Below, one piece after another: positions 18,046 to 26,544 of a stretch of DNA of 64,000 bases. Under the pieces are notes generated by a model. It was not told where the DNA came from. It searched no databases and saw only the letters and a list, made by a program, of their open reading frames with translations. The DNA lies in contig NZ_JBBOCA010000001.1 of NCBI RefSeq assembly GCF_038002225.1, forward strand, positions 6,820,001 to 6,884,000. Direction: 5' to 3'. Position numbers and translations under genes: made by a program. The DNA comes from Paenibacillus sp. FSL R7-0204 (GTDB lineage: Bacteria > Bacillota > Bacilli > Paenibacillales > Paenibacillaceae). How positions within the stretch are numbered: position 1 is the stretch's first letter; each line of letters starts with the position of its first letter.

Positions 18046-18108
18046 TTGTATTCGGTTTTTCGCATACATTCGGCCTATCGCCTTCGCAGCCGCCCATTGT
18101 ATACAAAC
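18046..18108. repeat. Family A hairpin repeat (one unit plus start of a second)
   Basis: TTGTATTCGG-T4-CGCATACATT core followed by a spacer ending GCCGCCC and then the beginning of a second core (CATTGTATAC). It lies just after the AraC stop codon and before the terminator at 18110. Confidence 0.75.
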
Positions 18109-18109
18109 A

Positions 18110-18153
18110 CAGAAACAGATACCCTCCTTATAAATGGAGGGTATCCGTTTCTG
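18110..18153. terminator. Bidirectional terminator
   Basis: CAGAAAC/GTTTCTG outer arms enclose ATACCCTCC/GGAGGGTAT with an eight-base loop, between the convergent AraC and LysR genes. No long T tract is visible, so it may act mainly as a stable mRNA end. Confidence 0.65.
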
Positions 18154-18209
18154 CGAGAGCCAGCTACACCGCTTGTTTCGCATCTTATTCTTATACTACG
18201 CTTATGACT

Positions 18210-19142
18210 TCACTGTGCCTGTTCCTCCACGGCACCGGCACCGCCGCCGCCTTGCAGCGTGTCTGTACAAGTCACCGCTTCCGGCAGACCTGCCTTCAGC
18301 TCTTCTATGAACTCCCGGAACGCACTCGTCATATAGAGGTCGCGCCGCCGGATGAATACCGTTGGCACCTCTGCATACTGCTCGGGGAATGGATAGATCC
18401 TTATGCCCTCCGTGACATTCATCCGCGTGAAATAGGATAACGGCAGCACCGCGTAACCGATCCCCGCCCTTACACAGCCGAGTAATCCCTCCATCGTCCC
18501 GAACTCCATCACCTTGCCCAGCCGTCCGCCCTCTTCCGCCAGCCAGCTCTCCAGCCTGTTACGGTACAGACATTCTGAATTCAGCATCAGCAGGGTCTTG
18601 TCATGAACAGAGCGGATGCCCTGATAATCCATTGTATCGGGAATCACCAGCCCGATCCGCTCCTGGATGAGCAGCTCCTGAACAAGCTCCGGGTGCTCCA
18701 CCGGCCCGTCCATTAAGGCTCCCTGCACGTTATGCTGCAGAACCGACTCGATAAGCTCCCCCGCCCGTCCCACCTTAAGATGAACCTCCACATCCGGGTA
18801 GCACCCGCGGTAAGTGGACAGGATGGCAGGCAACCACACTGCCGCCGTCGTATCCGAGCCGACCCTAATCGAGCCTGTGGGAACCGGCGAATCCAGCACC
18901 GCCAGCTTGGCTTCATCCAGCAGATTAAGAATCTTGACCGTGTACTCCTTGAACGTCCGTCCTGCCGAGGTCAAGGTAATTCCCCGGCTATGCCGGTAGA
19001 ACAGCGGAGTCTTCAGCTCCTGCTCTAATTGCTGAATTCTCGCAGTCACATTCGACTGCACATAGTTCAGGCTTTGGGCTGCCTTGGAGATACTTCCTTC
19101 TTCGGCAACCGCCAGAAACACTTTGAGAAGACCCATATCCAC
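18210..19142 (-). CDS. LysR family transcriptional regulator
   Basis: A 310-residue LysR-type regulator. An N-terminal winged helix (residues 1-60, with FLAVAEEGSISKAAQSL...SNVTARIQQLE) is followed by a linker helix and a substrate-binding-like effector domain (about 90-290). A glycine-rich tail with GGGGAGA ends the protein. The frame extends to a GTG at 19166, but GGGGGGAG lies 9 bases before the GTG at 19142, so that start is used; ATG at 19136 is possible. It resembles the CynR/CzcR/YtlI branch. No clear divergent target is present, only a 62-residue ORF on the opposite strand 119 bases away. Confidence 0.92.
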   Translation of the reverse strand: MDMGLLKVFLAVAEEGSISKAAQSLNYVQSNVTARIQQLEQELKTPLFYRHSRGITLTSAGRTFKEYTVKILNLLDEAKLAVLDSPVPTGSIRVGSDTTAAVWLPAILSTYRGCYPDVEVHLKVGRAGELIESVLQHNVQGALMDGPVEHPELVQELLIQERIGLVIPDTMDYQGIRSVHDKTLLMLNSECLYRNRLESWLAEEGGRLGKVMEFGTMEGLLGCVRAGIGYAVLPLSYFTRMNVTEGIRIYPFPEQYAEVPTVFIRRRDLYMTSAFREFIEELKAGLPEAVTCTDTLQGGGGAGAVEEQAQ

Positions 19143-19261
19143 GCCGCATCGCTCCCCCCGGATCACCCATCAGCCGCAGTGATGGCCACCATCATTTCCC
19201 TTCATTATACATGATCCGCTCCACCGATTATGATAAAAATACCAAAGAAGGAGTGATACTC

Positions 19262-19450
19262 ATGGGAAATAAACAGTGGAATTTCAAGATCCCCGGCAGC
19301 ACGGAAGATACCGCATTAACTATAGATACGAAGCACATCACTACCGTCTATGACCTGCTGGACAGGCTGCGGCAAGCACAGTCCCAGACTCCCCAGGTCA
19401 CCCCCTTCCACTCCTCTGCCATTAGAAAAAGACGCTATCCTTCCGCCTGA
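19262..19450 (+). CDS. Small hypothetical protein, 62 aa
   Basis: A short ORF with a strong AAGGAG site 8 bases before its ATG, divergent from the LysR gene. The product is soluble and slightly basic, opening MGNKQWNFKIPGSTED, with one predicted helix (VYDLLDRLRQAQSQ) and a basic end (IRKRRYPSA). No family recognised. Start-site quality and position support translation; the short length keeps confidence moderate. A copy of the 98-bp element begins 23 bases after its stop codon. Confidence 0.55.
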   Translation: MGNKQWNFKIPGSTEDTALTIDTKHITTVYDLLDRLRQAQSQTPQVTPFHSSAIRKRRYPSA

Positions 19451-19473
19451 TGATTGGCCCTCCGCCGCCGGAT

Positions 19474-19572
19474 CAAGTGGAAACGGCTTTGCCGTCCTTT
19501 TAAAGGACGGTACCGTTTCAGCGAGAAATAGAAGGATAAGTTATCGTGTGCAACACATAAATTCTTATATTT
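19474..19572 (+). repeat. 98-bp structured intergenic element, copy 2
   Basis: Nearest to the consensus. Contains ACGGC-TTT-GCCGT, the 19-base palindrome CCGTCC TTTTAAA GGACGG, and outer arms GAAACGG/CCGTTTC, then the conserved AGCGAGAAATAGAAGGATAA tail. No plus-strand gene follows; it lies between the small ORF and the convergent binding-protein gene. Confidence 0.88.
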
Positions 19573-19578
19573 ACACAA

Positions 19579-19630
19579 AGGACGCCCCGCCTCCCCTCCT
19601 ATTCGGAGAGAGACTGGAGCGTCGCTTACT
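19579..19630 (-). terminator. Probable terminator of the ABC transporter operon
   Basis: On the minus strand GACGC...GCGTC arms enclose a purine/pyrimidine stem (CTCTCTCC with GGAGGGGAG) and are followed by CTTTGTG, shortly after the binding-protein stop codon. Confidence 0.6.
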
Positions 19631-19643
19631 CAAGCGCTGCTGC

Positions 19644-20948
19644 TTATTTCTTCAGCTTATCCCAGGCAGCCTGCATGCCCTTCTCCCAACCGGCTTCATC
19701 CACTTTGCCGGCAATCAATTCCTGAATGGAGCTGGCGAATTCCTGTGTAACGCCATCCGGGAATTTGGAGGCTTGCAGCCCGTAGACCTTGCCTTCTTTG
19801 ACATAATTCCAGACATCCGCACCCAGCAGACCGATATCCTCAGGGGTTGCCGGAATGGTGGACAGCGCAGGAATGAACTTCCATTTCTTCACGATATACT
19901 CTTTCCCCATATCCGAAGTGACCAGCCAGTTCAGGAACGTCTTCGCTTCTTCCTTGGAGCCGGATTCCTTGTTCACTACCAGGTTCGCCGGAACGCCCAC
20001 CGACAGCTTATCGTTCATCGCCGCATCATCGTTGATTGGCATTGGGAACATCCCGATGTTCATGTCCGGCGTAATGTTATCTACCAGCGTCTGTGCCCAG
20101 TTGCCTTCCTGCATCATAGCCGTTTCGCCCTTGGCGAACAGTGCCAGGTGAGTATTGGCATCGGTGGTCAGCGGATTCTTCTGGCCGTATTTTACCGTCA
20201 GGTTCAGCAGGTTGCTCCAATCCTTGAACTTCTCATTCCCTACAATGGATGCAGTTCCGTCGTTCAGGCCCTTGATGAATTCATCCACATTATCCTGCTG
20301 TGCAAAAGCTACGCTAATCCCCTGAATCCCCAGCAGCCACCATTCCTGATAAGCGTTGCCGAACGGAGTTACGCCAATCGCCTGCAGCTTTTTAGCTGCT
20401 TCTTCAAGCTGTGAAATGGTTTTTGGCGTCTCTGTAATCCCGGCCTTGGCGAACAGGTCCTTGTTGTATACATAACCGATTCCTTCAAGGTTCATTGGCA
20501 TCCCGTAGGTTTTGCCGTCCTTGGTCATAGGCTCTGCTGCAAGTGGAATCAGATCCTTCACCCAAGGCTGATCGGACAGGTCTTCCAGTTTGTCTTGCCA
20601 CAGTGCCATTTCGGCATACCCGCCGTTACTGAAGATATCAGGAGCATCGCCGGAAGCGAATTTGGTCTTGAGCGCTGCACCATAGTCTGCGCCGCCGCCA
20701 ACCGTCTGGATATCCAGCTTGATGTTAGGATGCTCTTTCTCGAATTCCACCTTCAGCTCATTCAGGCCTTCCACGATCTCAGTCTTGAACTGGAAAATCT
20801 TAACCGTCTTCACAGCGCCGCTGTTGCCAGCGCTTCCATTCGAAGCATTATTTGAGGCAGACTTATCGGCATTGCCGCCACAAGCCGCGAGCACTACTGA
20901 CATTAGCATTACGGATGACATCATCAGTGCAGAATGTTTCTTCTTCAT
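19644..20948 (-). CDS. Sugar ABC transporter substrate-binding lipoprotein (CUT1)
   Basis: A 434-residue extracellular binding protein. The signal peptide ends LAAC with lipidated cysteine C23 and a short GGNADKSASNN linker. A periplasmic-binding-protein type 1 fold for oligosaccharides follows (VKIFQFKTEIVEGLNELKVEFEKEHP at the mature N-terminus, KDGKTYGMPMN hinge region, GETAMMQEGNW). It is the third gene of the operon in transcription order: permease, permease, binding protein. A GGGGG site precedes the ATG. Divergent YesM/YesN genes probably regulate it. The ligand is likely an oligosaccharide but is not identifiable. Confidence 0.93.
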   Translation of the reverse strand: MKKKHSALMMSSVMLMSVVLAACGGNADKSASNNASNGSAGNSGAVKTVKIFQFKTEIVEGLNELKVEFEKEHPNIKLDIQTVGGGADYGAALKTKFASGDAPDIFSNGGYAEMALWQDKLEDLSDQPWVKDLIPLAAEPMTKDGKTYGMPMNLEGIGYVYNKDLFAKAGITETPKTISQLEEAAKKLQAIGVTPFGNAYQEWWLLGIQGISVAFAQQDNVDEFIKGLNDGTASIVGNEKFKDWSNLLNLTVKYGQKNPLTTDANTHLALFAKGETAMMQEGNWAQTLVDNITPDMNIGMFPMPINDDAAMNDKLSVGVPANLVVNKESGSKEEAKTFLNWLVTSDMGKEYIVKKWKFIPALSTIPATPEDIGLLGADVWNYVKEGKVYGLQASKFPDGVTQEFASSIQELIAGKVDEAGWEKGMQAAWDKLKK

Positions 20949-21007
20949 TAGATATTTCCCCCTTGAATAATTTAACTGCTTCTTATGTGGAACGGGAGCC
21001 CGGTGAA

Positions 21008-21841
21008 TTAACCCTTCACCGAGCCAGCCGCTATTCCCTCAACAATGTAACGCTGCATGAACAGATAGAAGATGACGATCGGGGCAATCCCGATGGTCAG
21101 TGCCGGAAGCGCCATATCCCACTGCTTCGTATACTGGCCGAAGAAGGAGAAGGTCGCCAGCGGAATCGTCCGCAGTCCGGGTGCTTGAAGAATCAGGGAC
21201 GGCAGCAGATAGTCATTCCAGATCCCCAGCGCATTCAGCACGATAATGGTCATCAGCATCGGCTTCAAGAGAGGCAATACAATCCGGAAAAATGCCGAGA
21301 TCGGGTTACAGCCATCCACCGTGGCCGCCTCTTCAATCTCCAGCGGCACAGACTTGATGAAGCCGTGGAACAGGAAGATCGCCATCGGAATGCTGAGGCC
21401 CAGATGGGAGATAATGAGACCTGTGAAGGAGTTATTCACGCCCAGGACGTTCACAACCTTCAGGATCGGAATCATAATCGTCTGGAACGGAACCACCATC
21501 GCCGCTACCATCAGCAGCAGCAGAATCTGGTTGAACCGGTTATTGGCACGCACCATGCGGTACGCCGCCATCGCACTGAACAGCGAGATAAGCGCTACAC
21601 TGATGATCGTAATAATCAGCGAGTTGCGGAAGGCCTCGGAGAACCGGGCCAGCTTCCAGGCATTCGTATAGTTCGACCACATGAAGCTCTGCGGCCAGCT
21701 GGCCGCGTCGCTCAGAATCTCGCCGAAGGATTTCACCGAATTCGCCAGCAGGAAGTAGAACGGAGAGAGGAACAGAAGCGCCAGAAGGATCATCATCACT
21801 TCAATGCCGATATTCCATCTGCTTTTGGTCTTGGCATTCAT
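21008..21841 (-). CDS. Sugar ABC transporter permease, MalG/CUT1 type
   Basis: A 277-residue inner-membrane permease with six hydrophobic segments and the EAA loop that contacts the ATPase (EEAATVDGCNPISAFFRIVLPLLKP at about residues 180-205). The N-terminus lacks the long first loop of MalF-type partners, and the end PxxFYLFMQRYIVEGIAAGSVKG is typical of MalG-type CUT1 proteins. Its ATG shares one base with the stop codon of the partner permease (TAATG), indicating translational coupling. The binding-protein gene follows 59 bases downstream. No ATPase gene is in the operon. Confidence 0.94.
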   Translation of the reverse strand: MNAKTKSRWNIGIEVMMILLALLFLSPFYFLLANSVKSFGEILSDAASWPQSFMWSNYTNAWKLARFSEAFRNSLIITIISVALISLFSAMAAYRMVRANNRFNQILLLLMVAAMVVPFQTIMIPILKVVNVLGVNNSFTGLIISHLGLSIPMAIFLFHGFIKSVPLEIEEAATVDGCNPISAFFRIVLPLLKPMLMTIIVLNALGIWNDYLLPSLILQAPGLRTIPLATFSFFGQYTKQWDMALPALTIGIAPIVIFYLFMQRYIVEGIAAGSVKG

Positions 21842-22722
21842 TAAGCTTCTACCTCCTTACTCTTCGTTATACGAACCTGAATGACAGTGATCAGCGCTAC
21901 AATGAGGAAGAATAACAGCGCCTTAGCCGTACCCAGACCATAACGGTTGTTCAGGAAGGCTTCGTTATAGATGTTCATCGCTACTGATTCCGTAGATTTG
22001 AACGGTCCGCCTTTGGTCAGCGAGAGGTTCAGGTCGAACATTTTGAAGGACCAGGAGATCGCCAGGAACAGTCCGATTGTAACCGCAGGCATAATCAGCG
22101 GAAGAATGATGTTACGCAGCACCTGCATCCGGGAGGCGCCGTCAATCTCAGCAGCTTCGAGCACCTCTTTGGAGACGTTGCTGAGTGAAGCGATGTAGAT
22201 GACCATCAGATAACCGGAGGACTGCCAGATGAAGACCATGACAATCGCCCAGAAGCCGGTGGTCGCATCCCCGAGCCAGGGAAGGTTGAAGAAGGACAGG
22301 CCCGTAAGATCGCCCATCGTGGCGAAGCCTTTGATGAAGATGAATTGCCAGATGAACCCGAGCAGCAGGCCCCCGATCACATTCGGCATGAAAAAAATGG
22401 TCCGGAGCATATTGCGTGTCTTCAAAGGTTTGGTCAACAGATAGGCCAGGAAGAAGCCTACTATGTTAGTCAAGATCACACCCAGCACGGTGAATCTCAC
22501 GGTAAACCAGAAGGATGACCAGAAATCGTGATCATTCGTAAAAATACTTTTAAAATTCTCAAAGCCGACCCAGCTTACATTACCGGATACGCCGTTCCAA
22601 TCCGTGAAGGAGTAGTACATCCCCATCAGAAACGGAATTATCATGATCAAGGTAAAAAACAATAATGCCGGGCCAACGAAAAATACCTGCTGACCGAATT
22701 GGGACAATTTATTGCCGCGCAT
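21841..22722 (-). CDS. Sugar ABC transporter permease, MalF/CUT1 type
   Basis: A 293-residue six-segment permease of the MalF group with the EAA motif EAAEIDGASRMQVLRNIILP at about residues 195-215. The frame is open to a GTG at 22749, but an AAAGGGGGG site sits 7 bases before the ATG at 22722 and that is used. First gene of the transporter operon and divergent from the YesM-type kinase. The 121-bp gap contains CTAAAGAT on both strands, which could be a regulator site. Confidence 0.94.
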   Translation of the reverse strand: MRGNKLSQFGQQVFFVGPALLFFTLIMIIPFLMGMYYSFTDWNGVSGNVSWVGFENFKSIFTNDHDFWSSFWFTVRFTVLGVILTNIVGFFLAYLLTKPLKTRNMLRTIFFMPNVIGGLLLGFIWQFIFIKGFATMGDLTGLSFFNLPWLGDATTGFWAIVMVFIWQSSGYLMVIYIASLSNVSKEVLEAAEIDGASRMQVLRNIILPLIMPAVTIGLFLAISWSFKMFDLNLSLTKGGPFKSTESVAMNIYNEAFLNNRYGLGTAKALLFFLIVALITVIQVRITKSKEVEA

Positions 22723-22843
22723 GTTATGGCCCCCCTTTCTTTTACTCACTCACTTGTTTATGATCTAAAGATATTATCTGTTTTTTGCAGAGCCTCTTAC
22801 ACCTACACAAGTGATCTTTAGGGTGTAAAATATTGACCTGGAT

Positions 22844-24694
22844 GTGACCCGCCCCATGAAATGGACCAGTATCCGCACGAAGCTGATCGTCTTCCTGCTT
22901 GTGCCTACCTTAATCTGCATTATGGCTACGATGTATGTTAGCTATTCCCATACCACCAAGTCGCTGCGGGACCGCGCGGTGGATGAGAATAAGAATCTGC
23001 TCTATCAGGGCTACAAGAACATTAACAGTCTGCTGCAGGAGATCAACCGTCTGTCGCTGAACGTGTATTCGGACGGCGATTTCTACCGGCTGCTTGAAGC
23101 AGGGTACGACGATCTGTCCTCCGATATTGCCATCTATAACTCGCTCAGCTATATCTCCACCTCGCTGCCCCACCTCTCACAGGTGTACTTATACAGTGTG
23201 AAAGACTCGAAGGCTACGCTGATTACCGACAACACAACACCCAAGCGCTGGCTGGCTGCTGCACCCTACCACCAGTCCAGTCTGAGCGGAAGCTCGCCGG
23301 TAAGCGTTCAGAGTACGCATCTGAGCAACGCATACGGGCTAAGGCTGCCGTTAACGCAGTTCATACCGGAGCCGGTCTTTACGCTGCACCGCAGAATCGA
23401 GCGTGTCCCTACCTCTCAGGCACTCGGCTATCTGTCGATTGATGTCAAGCTGGCTGCCCTCAGTGAGATTGTGGACCAGCTGTACGAGCAGGATCAGGAG
23501 AAGCTCTACCTGGTGGACAGCAGCGGCAGGCTGGTCTACAGTCATGATTCCGGGCTGCTCGGCAAACCGCTGAATGCTGATTGGTATAACACTCAGATTG
23601 CGGACAGCACGCAGTTGCAGGGTTATTTTGAACAAGACAGCTCCGTATTCATCTATCAAAAAATCGACAGCATCGGCCTCGGCTGGATACTCGTCAAGCA
23701 GATTCCCGTCTCCTACCTGTTCCGCGAAGCCAAGGAGGCCGCCGCGATCAACCTGCTGCTGCTGGCGCTGCTGCTGGTGACAATCATTGTCCTGACGGTC
23801 CTCGTCTCCTTCCGGATTACAGCGCCGATCAAGCAACTGACCCGGTATATGAATCAGGTCCAGACCGGGAATCTCAACATTGAGATCCGACCGGCGGGCA
23901 ACGACGAGATCGGCGTGGTCACCGAGCATTTCCGCAGTATGATGGACACAATCAACAACCTGATCCTGCGGGAGTACAGGCTGGAGCTGGCGAGCCGGAC
24001 CCATGAGCTGAGGGCGCTCCAGTCCCAGATTAATCCGCATTTTCTGAACAACACTCTCCAGATTATCGGTACGCTGGCTCTGGAGCTGAAGGTGCCGCAG
24101 ATCTACGGCCTGCTCTCGGCTCTGGCCAAAATGATGCGCTACAGCATGTACAATGATGAGAAGGTGGTGACGGTCCAAAGTGAGCTGGACCATGTCAAAG
24201 CGTATATCCAGCTGCAGAAGGAGCGTTTTGAGAATAAGTTCAGCTTCCGCTGTGAGGTGGAGGAGCCGCTGCTTCAGGCGCTGATGCCCAAAATGATCCT
24301 CCAGCCGATTGTGGAGAATTACTTCAAGCACGGCTTCCAGCTTGACAGGCAGGACGGATACATGGAGATTAACGTGGCCGGGCTAACCCCGGAGCGGATG
24401 GAGATCAGCATCGCCAACAATGGGCTCCCCATTCCGGCAGGCAGGCTGGAGGCGCTGCGCAAGGAGCTGGAGCAGTCCAGCACCGCTGAAGAACGGGAGC
24501 TGCTGCAGAACGCCGGACAGGACAGCCCCAGCAGACGCGATGCTCCGGGGGCGGGCATCGGCCTCGGGAATGTGCTGGCCAGGCTGCGGCTGGTCTGCGG
24601 GGATAACGCCCTGCTGACCGTGGATAATCTGAAGGCAGGCGGGGTAATCATCCGCCTGGAAATCGATATCGTAGTGGAGAGTGAACAGATATGA
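22844..24694 (+). CDS. YesM-type sensor histidine kinase
   Basis: A 616-residue membrane sensor. Membrane segment 1 is at about residues 13-33, an extracellular dCACHE-like sensor spans about 34-300, and membrane segment 2 is at about 301-323. HAMP follows (324-376), then a His_kinase domain of the LytS/YesM type with H399 in QINPHFLNN and a C-terminal ATPase domain ending in GIGLGNVLARLRL. The start is taken at GTG 22844; ATG at 22856 is an alternative, both with weak ribosome binding sites. It overlaps the response regulator gene by four bases (ATGA). This type of pair usually senses sugars and activates neighbouring transporter genes; the divergent permease operon is the likely target. Confidence 0.93.
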   Translation: MTRPMKWTSIRTKLIVFLLVPTLICIMATMYVSYSHTTKSLRDRAVDENKNLLYQGYKNINSLLQEINRLSLNVYSDGDFYRLLEAGYDDLSSDIAIYNSLSYISTSLPHLSQVYLYSVKDSKATLITDNTTPKRWLAAAPYHQSSLSGSSPVSVQSTHLSNAYGLRLPLTQFIPEPVFTLHRRIERVPTSQALGYLSIDVKLAALSEIVDQLYEQDQEKLYLVDSSGRLVYSHDSGLLGKPLNADWYNTQIADSTQLQGYFEQDSSVFIYQKIDSIGLGWILVKQIPVSYLFREAKEAAAINLLLLALLLVTIIVLTVLVSFRITAPIKQLTRYMNQVQTGNLNIEIRPAGNDEIGVVTEHFRSMMDTINNLILREYRLELASRTHELRALQSQINPHFLNNTLQIIGTLALELKVPQIYGLLSALAKMMRYSMYNDEKVVTVQSELDHVKAYIQLQKERFENKFSFRCEVEEPLLQALMPKMILQPIVENYFKHGFQLDRQDGYMEINVAGLTPERMEISIANNGLPIPAGRLEALRKELEQSSTAEERELLQNAGQDSPSRRDAPGAGIGLGNVLARLRLVCGDNALLTVDNLKAGGVIIRLEIDIVVESEQI

Positions 24695-26370
24695 AGGCAC
24701 TGATTGTAGATGACGAAGCAAGAGTCCGGAAGGCCGTCCGCCTGCTGGTAGACTGGGAGGCCCATCAGATTGAGGAGATTCTGGAGGCCGGTAACGGCAA
24801 TGAGGCCATCGGTCTAATCCGCCAGGAGAAGCCAGCGCTGGTCATTATGGATATGATGATGGAGTCCGGGAGCGGCCTGGAGCTGATGACCTGGGTGGAT
24901 GAATTCGCAGGCAGCACCAAGTTCATTGTGGTCAGCGGGCATAATGACTTCGACTTCGTCCGCCAGACCGTCCGCCATGGCGGCATCGATTATATCCTGA
25001 AGCCGATTGAGCCGGATATGATTAACAGCGCGGTATCCAAGGCGGTAACCGCCTGGCGGGCCGAGGAGGCGGAACGCAGCCTCCGCCAGCACCAGAGCCT
25101 CCGGCTGAATGAGATCAAGCCGATCTTCGGGGAGAAGCTGCTGTCCGCGTTGATCGATGACAGGGTGAATGCCGAGGCCTCGCTGCGCCGCCTGATCCAT
25201 GACGGCATCCTTCCGCCGGACATTAAGATTTCGCGCCTGCTCCTTGTGCAGACGGACAGCGGCAACAATCCGCTGCTGCGGCGCTTCGGCGGCGACAGCG
25301 AGCTGCTCTACTACGCCATCGTGAACATCTGCAATGAATTTCTGCAGCAGCAGGGCACGGGCATCGCATTCCGCTATTGGGGAGGGCCGCCGGAGATTGC
25401 CATCCTGCTCTGGGAGCCGCATGAATCCGTCACTTCGCTGATCAGCCGGATGAATCAGGGCATCTTCCTGACGCTGCAATTCCGCATGCATTTCGGAATC
25501 AGCACGCCGGGCGCCTTCCCCGCGCATCTGCCGGCTGGACGCGCCGAAGCCGCCGAAGCGCTGCTGCGGCGGAATCTGCTTAGGCATGAGGATTACTGCC
25601 ATTTTGCGGGGGCGGGGGCGTTGCCCAGCGGGGGGGCTGATGTGGGTGCGGTGACGGGCGGGAAGCAGCGGGATAAGCGGGAGAGTGCGATTCAGCTGAG
25701 CTTCACCGATGTCCAGGAAGACTGGCGGATGGCAGTCATCAGCGGGACGCCCGAAGCTCTGACCGCAGCGGCGCAGCACTGGACTCAGGAGCTGAGCCGC
25801 CGAGGCGCTGTTACCCCGCAGATGCTGAACGACTGGAAGTCCGATGCGCTGCTGTTTCGCTCCCGTCTGGTCCGGGAAGCGCTTGGCAGCCAGGCGGCTA
25901 ACGTGCTGGCTGAGCTTGAGCATGGGGACCTGCAGAACCCCTCTCCGCAGCCCAGCGGCTATTCCTTCTCCCTGTTCGCCTGGCGCGACTGGTCTCTGGC
26001 ATTCATGCAGCAGTTATCCCGGGCGCTCGCGGACAGACAGCAGAAAGAACGGAACCCGATGACGGAGATCGTAAAGTACATCGAGCAGAACTACCCGTCT
26101 GACCTCTCCCTTCAGGAGGTGGCGGGCAAATTCCAGGTCAGCCGCGAGTATGTCTCACGCCGGTTCAAGCAGGAATACGGCATCAACTTCTCCGACTACA
26201 TCGTCAGTGTCCGCATCGAGAAGGCCAAGCTGCTGATGCAGAATCCGGGCCTCAAGCTGGCCCAGATCTCAGAAATGGTCGGCTTCCACGACGTCAAATA
26301 CTTCAGTAAGGTCTTCAAAAAGCACACCGGCCATTCGCCCAAGGACTACCGGGATCAGGCGGAGCATTAG
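24691..26370 (+). CDS. YesN-type response regulator with AraC output domain
   Basis: A 559-residue response regulator. The receiver domain (residues 1-120) has D54 as phospho-acceptor and D8/D9 as the acidic pair. A long central region of about 320 residues with an unnamed helical domain follows. A C-terminal AraC-type double helix-turn-helix (about residues 455-557) ends VGFHDVKYFSKVFKKHTGHSPKDYR. It starts inside the kinase stop codon (ATGA overlap). A G-rich DNA stretch near 25610-25680 encodes a glycine/alanine/lysine linker (GGADVGAVTGG). It would activate sugar transport genes, most likely the divergent permease operon. Confidence 0.93.
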   Translation: MKALIVDDEARVRKAVRLLVDWEAHQIEEILEAGNGNEAIGLIRQEKPALVIMDMMMESGSGLELMTWVDEFAGSTKFIVVSGHNDFDFVRQTVRHGGIDYILKPIEPDMINSAVSKAVTAWRAEEAERSLRQHQSLRLNEIKPIFGEKLLSALIDDRVNAEASLRRLIHDGILPPDIKISRLLLVQTDSGNNPLLRRFGGDSELLYYAIVNICNEFLQQQGTGIAFRYWGGPPEIAILLWEPHESVTSLISRMNQGIFLTLQFRMHFGISTPGAFPAHLPAGRAEAAEALLRRNLLRHEDYCHFAGAGALPSGGADVGAVTGGKQRDKRESAIQLSFTDVQEDWRMAVISGTPEALTAAAQHWTQELSRRGAVTPQMLNDWKSDALLFRSRLVREALGSQAANVLAELEHGDLQNPSPQPSGYSFSLFAWRDWSLAFMQQLSRALADRQQKERNPMTEIVKYIEQNYPSDLSLQEVAGKFQVSREYVSRRFKQEYGINFSDYIVSVRIEKAKLLMQNPGLKLAQISEMVGFHDVKYFSKVFKKHTGHSPKDYRDQAEH

Positions 26371-26411
26371 GCTCTGCCTGGGTGGTGGATGGATGCTGAT
26401 TACTGGGGGAG

Positions 26412-26455
26412 AATGTATTCGGTTTTCCGCCTACATTCGGCCCGGTTACTTCACC
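26412..26455. repeat. Family A hairpin repeat (single unit)
   Basis: AATGTATTCGG-TTTT-CCGCCTACATT. The loop-closing pairs are CGG/CCG here rather than TCG/CGA in other units, a compensated change. It lies in the 174-bp gap between convergent genes. Confidence 0.7.
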
Positions 26456-26544
26456 CTATTAGTCCTTCAAGCCTCTTCACCCACCCACAGATGAAGAGCT
26501 GATGCTCTACTAACTTACTGGAGTCCGTTTGCTGTTAACATTGG

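Noticed and set aside
22765..22825. CTAAAGAT on both strands as a YesN operator
   Set aside because: Two short AT-rich matches in a 121-bp gap are not enough to call a site; kept only as a remark under the permease gene.
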